Assembly (NCBI GenBank): GCA_003194445.1
Contig: PQXF01000005.1
Location: forward strand, 103,280 to 152,011
Reading direction: 5' to 3'
Length of the DNA stretch: 48,732 nt
Source of the DNA: Candidatus Methanogaster sp.
GTDB lineage: Archaea > Halobacteriota > Methanosarcinia > Methanosarcinales > Methanogasteraceae
The notes beneath the pieces are model-generated. The model was not told the origin of the DNA. It saw nothing but the letters and a program-made list of their open reading frames with translations, and did no database searches. A program made the position numbers and the translations under genes. Positions 9,959-18,856 of this stretch are shown in pieces. Each line of letters begins with the position of its first letter. The stretch's first letter is position 1.

Positions 9959-11056
9959 CTATATCAGAGGAATTTGAAAATCAAACTGTTTCTTCATTCC
10001 ACACATATCCACCATCATTGCAAGACTATAAAGATGAAGCCATGTTCCATGGATGTCTGGTTCGGGTTTAGCATGTGCAATCTTTGCTCCATAGAGATGG
10101 TTGATAGATCTATCCTCGTAAAATGAAAATCCTCCTTCTTTGGGCCACCAGTATTTTTTGAATATATCAAATTGATTTAAGCAGAATTGCACGATGTCAT
10201 CATGTTTATAATTAGTATACTTTGAACATTCATAGAGCACCAGAATCTTATCTGAATTGTTGCACCCATCACCCCCGACTTCACAAGTCAGACAAAGATC
10301 AATCATCGGGTTGACCTTCTCGGGTTTTTTATTTGCCCATTGATATGCAAGAAGCATTTTCATGCACCCATTAATTTTCTGGACTGCTGGCATTTTTTCG
10401 GGACAATGTCCCCAAGAACCATCTTCGTTTATTAGAGCATCTACAACGGAAAATGCATAATCAATTAAATCCAGGGTCTCTGATGAGGGCGATTGGTTCA
10501 TTTTCTTACTTTGTATTATCAAAAAAAGGATTAACGCTGAAAAATGACTCCCTGCCCCCCAAGGCTGCGTCCAGTTAAGTTTATTAATATATCGTTCTAT
10601 CTCACCCTCATTGGAGGGTATAACATCGTAAAAATGTGCTGGTGAAATGTTTAAACAATGTAATCCCGCATATGCACTCCTTGTAAGTCCTCTGATTGCA
10701 GATTCTTTGATAGTGTAATACGCATGAATGTCTCGTGAGGTCACAACTGCATAGAACTGGCGAAACCAATATTTTTTAAGGAAATATGGATCATACATCG
10801 CTCCATTATTGTCTTCAAATGATAGAATGTGTTTCGATATTTGATCTCGATCATCTTGTGATACACGATTCAATATATATAATATCCTTGCAGCGCACAC
10901 ACTATTAAAAACACCCCAATCTTCATGATGCCGAAGGTCTCCAGATAGAGTGTAATGATAAAATCCTCTATTTGATTTTCCCTGTAGTGATTCTAAGAAA
11001 AAAGGAATTTTTTCTTTTACATTATTAATCCAATCAACAACTTCATTGTGATTCAT
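9959..11056 (-). CDS. Unknown alpha-helical (possibly alpha/alpha-toroid) protein paired with a carbamoyltransferase
   Basis: The 365-residue protein is rich in aromatic residues. It has repeated helix-hairpin segments containing INEDGSWGHCPE, DNNGAMYDP and KEGGFSFYEDRS. These resemble the D-G-x-W/F turns of terpene-cyclase or prenyltransferase-type alpha/alpha toroids, without the catalytic DxDD. No signal peptide or membrane segment is visible. It overlaps the carbamoyltransferase gene by 14 bp and has a GGAG ribosome binding site, so the two are co-translated. It may bind a lipid or glycan; function unknown. Confidence 0.65.
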   Translation of the reverse strand: MNHNEVVDWINNVKEKIPFFLESLQGKSNRGFYHYTLSGDLRHHEDWGVFNSVCAARILYILNRVSQDDRDQISKHILSFEDNNGAMYDPYFLKKYWFRQFYAVVTSRDIHAYYTIKESAIRGLTRSAYAGLHCLNISPAHFYDVIPSNEGEIERYINKLNWTQPWGAGSHFSALILFLIIQSKKMNQSPSSETLDLIDYAFSVVDALINEDGSWGHCPEKMPAVQKINGCMKMLLAYQWANKKPEKVNPMIDLCLTCEVGGDGCNNSDKILVLYECSKYTNYKHDDIVQFCLNQFDIFKKYWWPKEGGFSFYEDRSINHLYGAKIAHAKPEPDIHGTWLHLYSLAMMVDMCGMKKQFDFQIPLI

Positions 11057-12746
11057 TAGTCCACTCCTTCTTTGTTATCAAATAATTACCCATAACAAGT
11101 GCATCCAGCCCTGTATCGAAAAAGCATTTAATGGCCTCGCTGGGGGTGCATATAATTGGTTCTCCTTTTACATTGAAGGATGTATTTAGTACAACATATT
11201 CACCGGTCAATTCTCCAAATTTTTTTATTAATTCGTAGTATTGTGAATTGTGTTCCCTCTTGACCATTTGTGGTCTGGCAGTCCCATCAACATGAACCAC
11301 AGCAGGGATTCTTTTTTTTACTTCCTCTTTTACCTCAAAAGATGTGATCATGAACAATTCTTCTCTTGAATTTCGGAGATAATCATCTGCCTTCTCATAT
11401 AGAATCGAGGGTGTAAATGGGCGGAAACCCTCTCGATATTTCACACATGCGTTGATTATGTCCTTGTTTTCTGCCCTCAATGGACTCATGAGAATAGAGC
11501 GATGACCAAGGGCTCTTGGACCTGCTTCCATCCTTCCCTGGAACCATGCAACAATTTTATTTTCGGCTAATTTTTCGGCAGTTATCAATTCGATATCTGA
11601 ATAATATTTATACGGTATTTTTCGGTCTTGTAAGGTCATTTCAATTTCCGTATTACTGTATTCAGGTCCCAGATATTGAGTTTGGATCTTGTGGATTTTT
11701 TTTTCCGGATTATATGAATAATATGCAAATAATGCAGTCCCTACAGTGAGGCCAGAATCTCCCGAATTCGGATAAATCCATTGGTTATCAACTAAACCAG
11801 AGTACCAAACCCTTTGGTTAAATTTTACATTCAAAAAAAACCCTCCTGCACAACAGAGATTCCGTGTGTTTTCTTTTGCTAACCAAGGATAAATAAGATG
11901 TTCTGCTTGTTCCTCAACCACTCGTTGTACTTCAGCGGCAAAGTTTTCTCTTCCCAGATCCTCTGCGATTTTTTTTAATTCCACTGCATCATTTAAATGA
12001 TAGTGGTTGCAGCCATGATCTGGAAACCGGTGCGGCGCTCCAAAACCATGTTTTTTTATCAAAATTCCATTCTCAAATTCTGGATAGAATCCATCCAATG
12101 CACCATGTTGTGGATTTCCATAAGGCGCGAGTCCCATCATCTTCCATTCATCGCTTCCGTGTCGCCAGCCTAATGCCTCTGTTGCGGCAGCATAAAACCA
12201 CGCAAGGGAAGAAGAATCATCATATTTCTGGAGTATGGTAAGATGGTTCCCCTCTCCCCTCCAGAGGGAAGTCGACCAGCCATCACCTACACCATCCATC
12301 ACGACAACAAGCGTGTTCTGATCAGACAACCCGGATGTATAATAAGCACTGGAAGCATGAGCAAGATGGTGATGGACGGGAATAATTTTACAATCACGCC
12401 GGAGGGGGAATATTTCATAATACACGGGTAGTTCTATCTTGTAATGATTTATTATTTTTTTTAAATATAATTTTAAGGATTGTTTACTCTGTTCTTTGAT
12501 ATTCCCGCCCGGGAAAAAAGTTTGAAGTGTTGAGGAAATTGATGCTGTTGGTATAGTAACAGCATCCAGATCTTGTGATGTTATTCCGCCGGCTTCGAGA
12601 CAATATCGTATTGCGTTTTCAGGAAATGAACCATCATTTTTTTTCCGCGTTAACCGTTCTTCTGCAATATCGGCAACAATTTTTCCATCAACAATGAGAC
12701 TTGCAGATGCATCGTGACCATGTCGCACTCCCAGTATTTTCCTCAT
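11043..12746 (-). CDS. NodU/CmcH-type carbamoyltransferase
   Basis: About 567 residues from ATG 12746, which follows GAGGT at good spacing; the frame extends 13 codons upstream without support. The N-terminal kinase-like ASKHA domain has RHGHDASASLI, the metal-binding HHHLAHASSAYY and VVVMDGVGDG. The C-terminal YrdC-like domain has QGRMEAGPRALGHRSIL and VLNTSFNVKGEPI, all classic for carbamoyltransferases. The enzyme uses carbamoyl phosphate and ATP to carbamoylate a hydroxyl group. In this island the acceptor is probably a glycan sugar, as with NodU and Nod factor. Confidence 0.9.
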   Translation of the reverse strand: MRKILGVRHGHDASASLIVDGKIVADIAEERLTRKKNDGSFPENAIRYCLEAGGITSQDLDAVTIPTASISSTLQTFFPGGNIKEQSKQSLKLYLKKIINHYKIELPVYYEIFPLRRDCKIIPVHHHLAHASSAYYTSGLSDQNTLVVVMDGVGDGWSTSLWRGEGNHLTILQKYDDSSSLAWFYAAATEALGWRHGSDEWKMMGLAPYGNPQHGALDGFYPEFENGILIKKHGFGAPHRFPDHGCNHYHLNDAVELKKIAEDLGRENFAAEVQRVVEEQAEHLIYPWLAKENTRNLCCAGGFFLNVKFNQRVWYSGLVDNQWIYPNSGDSGLTVGTALFAYYSYNPEKKIHKIQTQYLGPEYSNTEIEMTLQDRKIPYKYYSDIELITAEKLAENKIVAWFQGRMEAGPRALGHRSILMSPLRAENKDIINACVKYREGFRPFTPSILYEKADDYLRNSREELFMITSFEVKEEVKKRIPAVVHVDGTARPQMVKREHNSQYYELIKKFGELTGEYVVLNTSFNVKGEPIICTPSEAIKCFFDTGLDALVMGNYLITKKEWTNESQ

Positions 12747-12800
12747 ATTTCTACCTCTTTGGGGTGTACCCCTGTTAGTATACAACTAAAAGCAATACTA

Positions 12801-12810
12801 CTATTTAAAG
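12801..12810 (-). promoter_or_regulatory. TATA box for the carbamoyltransferase unit
   Basis: The minus strand reads CTTTAAATAG, preceded by a purine-rich AAAAGGAGG that could serve as a BRE-like element. It lies about 55-60 bp before the ATG at 12746. Transcription would start near 12775-12780 and give a short leader with the GAGGT ribosome binding site. Confidence 0.5.
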
Positions 12811-13212
12811 CCACCTCCTTTTCGAAGTCTATTGGTGAACGGTACCATAGGGCTGAATGCAGTCTCTTTTTGATGTATACTTCTTCTATGAAGCTGGGGG
12901 GTTTTATAAGGCGTCTGAGAATTTTTCATACACGTTTGTGGTTCGCCCACCGTGTAACCACGACCATGGTTCATGAGTGCGGATGTTATCCATCTATATC
13001 TGTATGTGGGAAACTCGAGGGCGACCTTCTGGAGCCCATTTCTAACGTCGTATGTGTTTAGCGGAGGCAAAAAAACCACGAGCTTAGCACAAGAAATGGT
13101 AGTTAATAGTGGATAAAACCACTAATAGAACGCTGAAACTTGGTTGCTATTATTGTTCTCTCGTGAAAATCTGTGTAATCTTGTGGTTAGCTAATCACGT
13201 ATAATAATGATT
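12811..13212. other. Stretch without a convincing gene
   Basis: Between the carbamoyltransferase promoter and the next glycosyltransferase there are only overlapping open frames on both strands (for example 12801-13079 minus). They resemble no family I know, and the minus one would run over the TATA box. The sequence may be the worn remains of an inserted element, but I see no inverted repeats to prove it. Confidence 0.4.
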
Positions 13213-14364
13213 TTATTTGAGGAAGTACTTTGTGATTTTCATACACTTCCTTAATAAAAACTTTTTATGATCTCTGGACATTATGTTCAATCTATTGCCA
13301 GCATTGAGAAGTTCCAATGGCATTTTACGCGCAGGTTCTACTGCAATTTTGTGTAAAAACTCTTCGAAGGATTTGTTAAATATCCCTGCAGATGCATTGA
13401 GGAGATATTGTTCCTGTAAATTTTTTCCGATGCATGATCTCAGCTCTGCCGAACTTGCAAGTTTGTATAGTGACCTGTACCACATCCCAGCGCTTCCTCC
13501 GAGAAAACCGGTGACACCGGGTCTTATCATCGCGCATGATGATGGATACATGTCAGCTACAACCGGTATTCCAAGCCGTGCGAAGGGATATAGCCTTGCA
13601 ATATTACTTGTCGTTTTGTAACGCACCAGATTATCTGTTTCATGTTCGTTGAAGTATTCAGGAAAACTCTCAATCTTCTTCTTTGCTTCACTTGGGTTTT
13701 TTATGGGGATTAAATTTGGAACAACTCCAATATCAACGTTTTTTACCATATATTCCGTGAAAACGTCCTCTTTCCACTGGATTTCCTTATAGTCAACCTT
13801 TCCCGAGGGAAATAGGTCAAATTCAACATGGCCAAGCATTTCGACGTTGTAATATGCTCGAAATTTGATGTTAAAGTCATTTGCCAATGCCTCGATCGCA
13901 GTTGTGAGATAGGGGTACATTGTTTGTAGATGTATTTTGTTGCCGTGATACCCGATAACGATCTTTTCTTTGTCAGTATGTCTTTTCAACTGACAGGGAA
14001 ATGTTGGATGGAAGTCATATCTGAAGATGTCGAAATAGTAATCAGAAAGCCAGTTTTCTTCTTCAATGCCTTGGACAACTGCGAAGTCAGCGTTTAGTAC
14101 CTCCCCCTCTATATGCCGTGGATCGACGACACCAATTTTGCATGCGGGATTGTTTTTCCGGATATTTCTCAAATATTTATCACAAGTGTTGTACATTAGC
14201 ATAATCACATCAAATTTTTTCCAGTTGGCCTCCCCTTCACAAGATGTAAAATGGATACTGCTTGTTTTATTAAGCCCTTGTAGCATGTTTACATAAAAGG
14301 GGATTGTATATCCTTTTCCTGCGACGAAGAGAACTCTAATTTTTTTTCCTCCGGTTTCATCCAT
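13213..14364 (-). CDS. GT-B-like glycosyltransferase
   Basis: The 383-residue protein opens with IRVLFVAGKGYTIPFYVNML. It contains KIVIGYHGNKIHLQTMYPYL at the domain boundary and ARLGIPVVADMYPSSCAMI, followed by GVTGFLGGSAGMWYRSL in the C-terminal nucleotide-sugar half, the usual order for GT-B enzymes. Metal-independent transfer to a lipid-linked acceptor is likely; sugar unknown. It stands alone between a TATA box (14404-14411) and a gene-poor stretch, so it is probably a single-gene unit. Confidence 0.7.
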   Translation of the reverse strand: MDETGGKKIRVLFVAGKGYTIPFYVNMLQGLNKTSSIHFTSCEGEANWKKFDVIMLMYNTCDKYLRNIRKNNPACKIGVVDPRHIEGEVLNADFAVVQGIEEENWLSDYYFDIFRYDFHPTFPCQLKRHTDKEKIVIGYHGNKIHLQTMYPYLTTAIEALANDFNIKFRAYYNVEMLGHVEFDLFPSGKVDYKEIQWKEDVFTEYMVKNVDIGVVPNLIPIKNPSEAKKKIESFPEYFNEHETDNLVRYKTTSNIARLYPFARLGIPVVADMYPSSCAMIRPGVTGFLGGSAGMWYRSLYKLASSAELRSCIGKNLQEQYLLNASAGIFNKSFEEFLHKIAVEPARKMPLELLNAGNRLNIMSRDHKKFLLRKCMKITKYFLK

Positions 14365-14403
14365 AATATCATCACGACCTTCTTATAATCAACTTTTTAA
14401 TAC

Positions 14404-14411
14404 TTTTATAG
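14404..14411 (-). promoter_or_regulatory. TATA box upstream of the 13213-14364 glycosyltransferase
   Basis: The minus strand reads CCTATAAAAG about 40 bp before the ATG at 14364, a good archaeal TATA match. Transcription would start near 14380, and a GAAGGTCGTGATG stretch downstream can serve as ribosome binding site. Confidence 0.5.
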
Positions 14412-14636
14412 GGTAGGGTTATGTAAAGCAAGTATCATGGGAATACAATACGATATCTGAAATATGTCAACCAAATAAAACATCTAATTTTTGTGTTCTC
14501 CCATTTTGTAATTGTCACCGACTCGATTAGAGGTATTGCGGTTTTTGTGAAATCTTTATACGGATTTTTCGATGAATAACCTTCAAAATAGCCTATAAAT
14601 TCTCCTATTGGCTTGCGATGCCCATATTTAATCATT

Positions 14637-15002
14637 TTACCTGCCCTTAGCACCGTCAAATATGTAGTCCGTTGAAATGTAAACAAGTTTAGCACCGATT
14701 TCACCAGACGTTTCCGAAACATTTCGTGCTTCAGTGACGTTTACGCTATATGCTTCGCTTCCATGGACTTCGCAATAATCCACACCGGTATGTGCGGCAG
14801 TGTGTATAGTATAATCTGGATTCAGTTCTTTAATAAGCTTGAATGTCATTGTCTGGTTAGTTATGTCTAATTGGTGGGACACAGTACTTTGCAGATCCAC
14901 TGGATTTTTATTATAGGTATTAACAATCTCAAACTCCTCTGATGCCATCTCAATGATTCTGCTTCCCAGAAGACCTGTGCCGATTATCAACAGTTTATCC
15001 AT
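14637..15002 (-). pseudogene. rmlD-like (dTDP-4-dehydrorhamnose reductase) gene, truncated
   Basis: The 121-residue product is only the N-terminal part of an RmlD-type SDR enzyme. It has the cofactor loop LLIIGTGLLGSRI, HTAAHTGVDYCE, and the VYISTDYIFDGAKG segment. The family normally continues for about 160 residues with the catalytic Tyr-x3-Lys and substrate domain; here a stop follows GAKGR at once. No continuation is visible in another frame down to 14435. The start overlaps the stop of the upstream methyltransferase gene by 8 bp, so it is a true remnant of an operon gene. Confidence 0.75.
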
Positions 15003-15687
15003 AATTCACACCAACAACCGCCCATATCTCGCCAAATTGAATGCTATACTCCTCAATCCCCAATCTTGCCTCTCTTAACTCATCTTCAAATGTTTCAAGC
15101 GTGTATTCAACATAATGCTCTTTATCCAGCCTGTAATCCATTCCGAGCTCCTCCTTATATATTGTTATCCAATCCCTGTTTATCATGGGAACTCGTATCA
15201 GAAACTTGGGTGCCATCCCTCTTAAGCGTTTCAGGAATTTCACTCTCTCGTCGATATGTTCCAGAACATTCGAGAGAATGACCACATCAAACCGTTCGTC
15301 TGGCAGGTCATTTAACATGTTCCCACAGATGTACTCTACATTCTCTCTCGAATATCTCTGCCTTGCAAGAGATATGCTCTCCTCGTTCAAATCGATCCCC
15401 ACAACTTGCCCGGCCTTCTTTGCAACATCATGAGTCAGCGCGCCATTCCCGCATCCGATGTCCAGAACGGTATCACCCTCGTCCACATTATCCACAAAAA
15501 ACGCGTGGTAATTCATTATCCGGTGCTTTGGGTGCAGGTTCTTCTCCACCGGTGTTGCTGCAAGAAACCCTACCGCCCTATATGAAAATGAATGACCCCA
15601 TAAAAGAATCTTTATAAGGCCCCTGGTCAGTTTATCACTGCAGAAGACAAGTTTTCTTGCCGGTGTCGCTATTTTTTCCATTCCCAT
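14995..15687 (-). CDS. Class I SAM-dependent methyltransferase (Methyltransf_11/25-like)
   Basis: The 230-residue protein has a clear motif I, VLDIGCGNGALTHDV (near 74-88), acidic motif II VVGIDLNEESI, and motif IV DVVILSNVLEHID. The N-terminus has a basic, partly hydrophobic stretch before the fold. It is more GC-rich than its left-hand neighbours. It is followed with an overlap by the truncated rmlD gene and preceded by a GT4 gene 39 bp upstream. It probably acts on a surface glycan or lipid precursor. Confidence 0.85.
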   Translation of the reverse strand: MGMEKIATPARKLVFCSDKLTRGLIKILLWGHSFSYRAVGFLAATPVEKNLHPKHRIMNYHAFFVDNVDEGDTVLDIGCGNGALTHDVAKKAGQVVGIDLNEESISLARQRYSRENVEYICGNMLNDLPDERFDVVILSNVLEHIDERVKFLKRLRGMAPKFLIRVPMINRDWITIYKEELGMDYRLDKEHYVEYTLETFEDELREARLGIEEYSIQFGEIWAVVGVNYG

Positions 15688-15726
15688 AATCTCGAACGAT
15701 CCTTAAGGTATTATCAGATTCGTCTG

Positions 15727-16851
15727 TCACAACGCTGCCAGCAGACTTAACTCCTTCGCAGCCAGTGATTTCACACTGTAATGTTCAACGATCGTTTTTC
15801 TTGCACATCTACCCATTCGTTCCCTCAACTCGTCATTTTCCAGCACATCTGTTATTGCCTCTTTCATCGATTCAGCCGAAGTATCACATAGATATCCATT
15901 TTTCTTATGGTTTATAACTTCTTTTATTCCTCTGACGTCTGTACCTATTACTGGCAGTCCACACGCCATAGCCTCCAGTAATGTTTTCGGATTACCCTCG
16001 TATATTGATACTATCACGAAGATTTCTGACCTGTTAAGTTCAAGCGGCAACCGTTCGTTTGGAATAACCCCCTGAAACGAGACGTTATCTATCCTTTCAC
16101 TCTCCACCTTAGTTTTCAGGATATCTTCATAGGGTCCTTCGCCGATCAGTACAAGTTCGGCATCGAGGGTCTTTACCGCATCGATCAAGTTAACCAAATT
16201 CTTCTCCATATCGAGCCGTCCAATAAAGATTATCCTGTTTTTTTCCTTTCCAGTGGTTTCAGATGGCTTGAAGACATCCGTATCCACATAATTAGGGATA
16301 ATCACCGCGCGCTCCGGATTTAATCCGTACTTTTCAATAACATATTCTCTGGTATGTCGAGACGTCACCACGATCTTGTCTGCGACTTTATAGGCGATAG
16401 GTTCAATCAAAGACGCTATAAGGATCTTAACCTTTCTTTCTTTCTTCTCTTGTAGGGTTAACAGCCACGGGAACCCCTGCCTCACAATCAACTTTTTTTT
16501 GAACATGATCTTTGCGATCACCGCAGTCCATGAACCCACCATCTGGTTGGTCTTGAAGAAATCCGCACCTTTAAGCGCGCGCCGGTGAATAAAAGGTGCT
16601 AAGAAACTGTACATCAGTGTGCCTATACTATTTTTATCGAACATTATCTCGATATTGTCGGCAAGAAGTTCTTTATACTGAAGTTCAGTTTCATCGCCAT
16701 AGCTCAATAAATAAACTTTATTGAGGTGTCTGGCAAGTTCATTATATATGGCGATCTCTCGTGTCAGCATCCCCCCCTTGTGCCACGCATCAAGTGACAT
16801 TCCCGCAGTAAGAAATAGTACAAGCGTTTTAGCCCTCATGTTGTCATCCAT
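15727..16851 (-). CDS. GT4-family glycosyltransferase
   Basis: The GT-B protein has VVTSRHTREYVIEKYG, VIIPNYVDTDVFKPS, RIIFIGRLDMEKNLVNLIDA, LVLIGEGPYED, and the donor motif IYEGNPKTLLEAMACGLPVIGTD, all standard for GT4. The frame is open to 16917. The ATG at 16851 is preferred because GGAG stands six bases before it and because the extra N-terminal 22 residues do not belong to the fold. It is probably a retaining transferase in lipid-linked oligosaccharide assembly. Confidence 0.87.
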   Translation of the reverse strand: MDDNMRAKTLVLFLTAGMSLDAWHKGGMLTREIAIYNELARHLNKVYLLSYGDETELQYKELLADNIEIMFDKNSIGTLMYSFLAPFIHRRALKGADFFKTNQMVGSWTAVIAKIMFKKKLIVRQGFPWLLTLQEKKERKVKILIASLIEPIAYKVADKIVVTSRHTREYVIEKYGLNPERAVIIPNYVDTDVFKPSETTGKEKNRIIFIGRLDMEKNLVNLIDAVKTLDAELVLIGEGPYEDILKTKVESERIDNVSFQGVIPNERLPLELNRSEIFVIVSIYEGNPKTLLEAMACGLPVIGTDVRGIKEVINHKKNGYLCDTSAESMKEAITDVLENDELRERMGRCARKTIVEHYSVKSLAAKELSLLAAL

Positions 16852-16993
16852 CTTTCGCTCCGGTATTATGGATTGAAGTATACGGATAATAAGATTTATC
16901 ATCTGCGCCATTGTCATAGAGTATCATGAAATTGGTTTACAACTCGCGCAAGGGTGGGTAGCACACATTATAAGCGTGAGGAGGATAAAAAAA

Positions 16994-17854
16994 ATGGGCT
17001 GGATAAAACAAGGCAGTCGTCTGGTTATGTACAAGCAAAAAGCAGATTCGGCTTATTGGTCTGACCACTGGCAGAATATTTCTATAGACGAGTTGGCAGC
17101 CTGGACTATGAAAGAAGATATTCTCAGCAGCACTTTCCCCATCAGCAAGGCTTTCCGTAAGTATCTTCCTATCGGTGGAAATATTATTGAGGCCGGTTGT
17201 GGTTTAGGACAATGGGTAACGGTACTGAGAGCGAGGGGATATGATATAGAGGGAGTTGACTTTAGCAGAGAAACCATTGAGAAAATAGAAGAACGCGATC
17301 CAATGCTACCGGTACGTGTGGGAGATGTCTTAGACTTGTCATACCCTGACGATTGTTTTTCTGGTTATATCTCTCTCGGGGTGGTGGAACACTTTGAAGA
17401 AGGGCCTGAAAAAGCTTTGGAAGAGGCTTACAGAGTTTTAGAAGATAAAGGTATACTTCTCATCTCTGTTCCCTATTTTAATCCTGTAAGAAAACTTAAA
17501 AGCGGGATTGGATATTATAGGGGAATGAAAGAAGGGATGTTTTATCAATATGCTTTCACTAAGCAAGAGTTTATTCGGATGTTGGAACATTTGGATTTTA
17601 CCGTTGTTTCGACGGTCCCTTACGACACGGTAAAAGGATTGAAGGATGAGATCGCAATTTTCAGATGGTTTTATCGTTCTTTTGGGGAGAAAATGGCAAA
17701 AAATACGATTGAAAAATCTGTAAATGATGAAAAAGATACAGGCAAACGAAATTCCATGCCAAAAGAACTTTTTGGGTCGGTGATTCAGTCACGTCTGATG
17801 AGACACTCAACGGCACACATGGTACTTTTTGTAGCGAGAGCAAATAAAAAGTAG
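16994..17854 (+). CDS. SAM-dependent methyltransferase
   Basis: About 286 residues from ATG 16994. GAGGAGGA at 16978-16985 is its likely ribosome binding site, so the GTG at 16976 is less likely. Motif I is NIIEAGCGLGQWVTVLRARG, acidic motif II is IEGVDFSRET, and the motif IV region is ISLGVVEHFEEG. The C-terminal half is basic. It is divergent from the GT4 gene, with a TATA-like CATTATAA at 16967-16974 in the 58-bp gap. It forms a two-gene unit with the GT2 gene 11 bp downstream. Confidence 0.83.
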   Translation: MGWIKQGSRLVMYKQKADSAYWSDHWQNISIDELAAWTMKEDILSSTFPISKAFRKYLPIGGNIIEAGCGLGQWVTVLRARGYDIEGVDFSRETIEKIEERDPMLPVRVGDVLDLSYPDDCFSGYISLGVVEHFEEGPEKALEEAYRVLEDKGILLISVPYFNPVRKLKSGIGYYRGMKEGMFYQYAFTKQEFIRMLEHLDFTVVSTVPYDTVKGLKDEIAIFRWFYRSFGEKMAKNTIEKSVNDEKDTGKRNSMPKELFGSVIQSRLMRHSTAHMVLFVARANKK

Positions 17855-17865
17855 GGTAATGGGCG

Positions 17866-18846
17866 ATGGTACCAAAAATAAGCATCATAATGTCCGTATA
17901 CAACGGAGAGGCGCACCTCACCGACTCGATATCAGGCATCCTTGACCAGACGTTCACCGACTTTGAGTTCATCATCATCAATGACCGCTCAACAGATAGT
18001 TCACCTGCGATTATCCGAAGTTTCAGGGACGATCGGATCAGGGTGATCAATAACGAAAAAAACATGGGGCTGACCAAATCATTAAACCGCGCCCTGAAAG
18101 TTGCGCGCGCAGAGTATATCGCGCGGCAGGATGCAGATGACATATCTCTCCCTGATCGGTTCGAGCGGCAACTCAAGTACATGAAAGATCATCAGAAAGT
18201 TGCATTGCTTGGAACCAGCATCTTTGTGATAGGCAACAGCGGAGAACTACTGGAGAAAAGAACTGCTGCACCGGATCCTGGTAAAACTCTTTTGCGAGGT
18301 AACCGGTTCTGCCATGGTTCTGTAATGATTCGGAAAGAAGTTCTTGACAAAACGGGACATTATAATGAATTATTCAAATATTCTCAGGATTATGAATTAT
18401 GGCTGCGCATCTCAAAACAACACGAAACAAGAAATTTGACCGAACCATTGTACAAATTAAGGTTCTACAGCAGTAGTATCGGGGCATCTAAGATTGTAGA
18501 GCAGGCGATGTTTGTCATATTAGCACAAAAGCAGGTAAAAACTGGTTTAAACCCAAAAACAATCGACCAAATAAAAAATAATGAATTTGAAAGGATATAC
18601 CAGAGTTTCAGCAGATCCGAAAAGGTCAGATTCCATAATATAACAGCATACAATTATGTGCAGAATGACGATATGAAACTGGCAAAACAGGATTATATGA
18701 TCGTGTTCAGGTTAGACCCGTTCTGTCTCGAGAATGATCTGCATATAGTAGCTTCACTTGCTGGAAAGAGGGGGATATGGATGATGGAAAATCTCTACCG
18801 TTCTTTCAGACATATTTTATATAAAATCATTGGATTGAAAGTATAG
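17866..18846 (+). CDS. GT2-family glycosyltransferase
   Basis: The 326-residue GT-A protein starts VPKISIIMSVYNGEAHL. It has the nucleotide-binding INDRSTDSS, the metal-binding DxD equivalent ARQDADDISLPDRF and, further on, HGSVMIRKEVLDKTGHYNE, the common acceptor-side motif. No membrane helices are evident. It probably transfers a hexose or hexosamine to a lipid carrier or growing glycan. Its end meets the convergent GT2 gene within 10 bp. Confidence 0.87.
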   Translation: MVPKISIIMSVYNGEAHLTDSISGILDQTFTDFEFIIINDRSTDSSPAIIRSFRDDRIRVINNEKNMGLTKSLNRALKVARAEYIARQDADDISLPDRFERQLKYMKDHQKVALLGTSIFVIGNSGELLEKRTAAPDPGKTLLRGNRFCHGSVMIRKEVLDKTGHYNELFKYSQDYELWLRISKQHETRNLTEPLYKLRFYSSSIGASKIVEQAMFVILAQKQVKTGLNPKTIDQIKNNEFERIYQSFSRSEKVRFHNITAYNYVQNDDMKLAKQDYMIVFRLDPFCLENDLHIVASLAGKRGIWMMENLYRSFRHILYKIIGLKV

Positions 18847-18856
18847 GACTTCAAAT

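Noticed and set aside
12801..13079. 92-residue minus-strand frame
   Set aside because: It ends on the TATA box of the carbamoyltransferase unit and has odd composition; overlapping plus-strand frames are equally open.
14435..14636. Frame after the truncated rmlD gene
   Set aside because: It does not continue the RmlD sequence and gives an unrecognised 66-residue tail; too weak to call.
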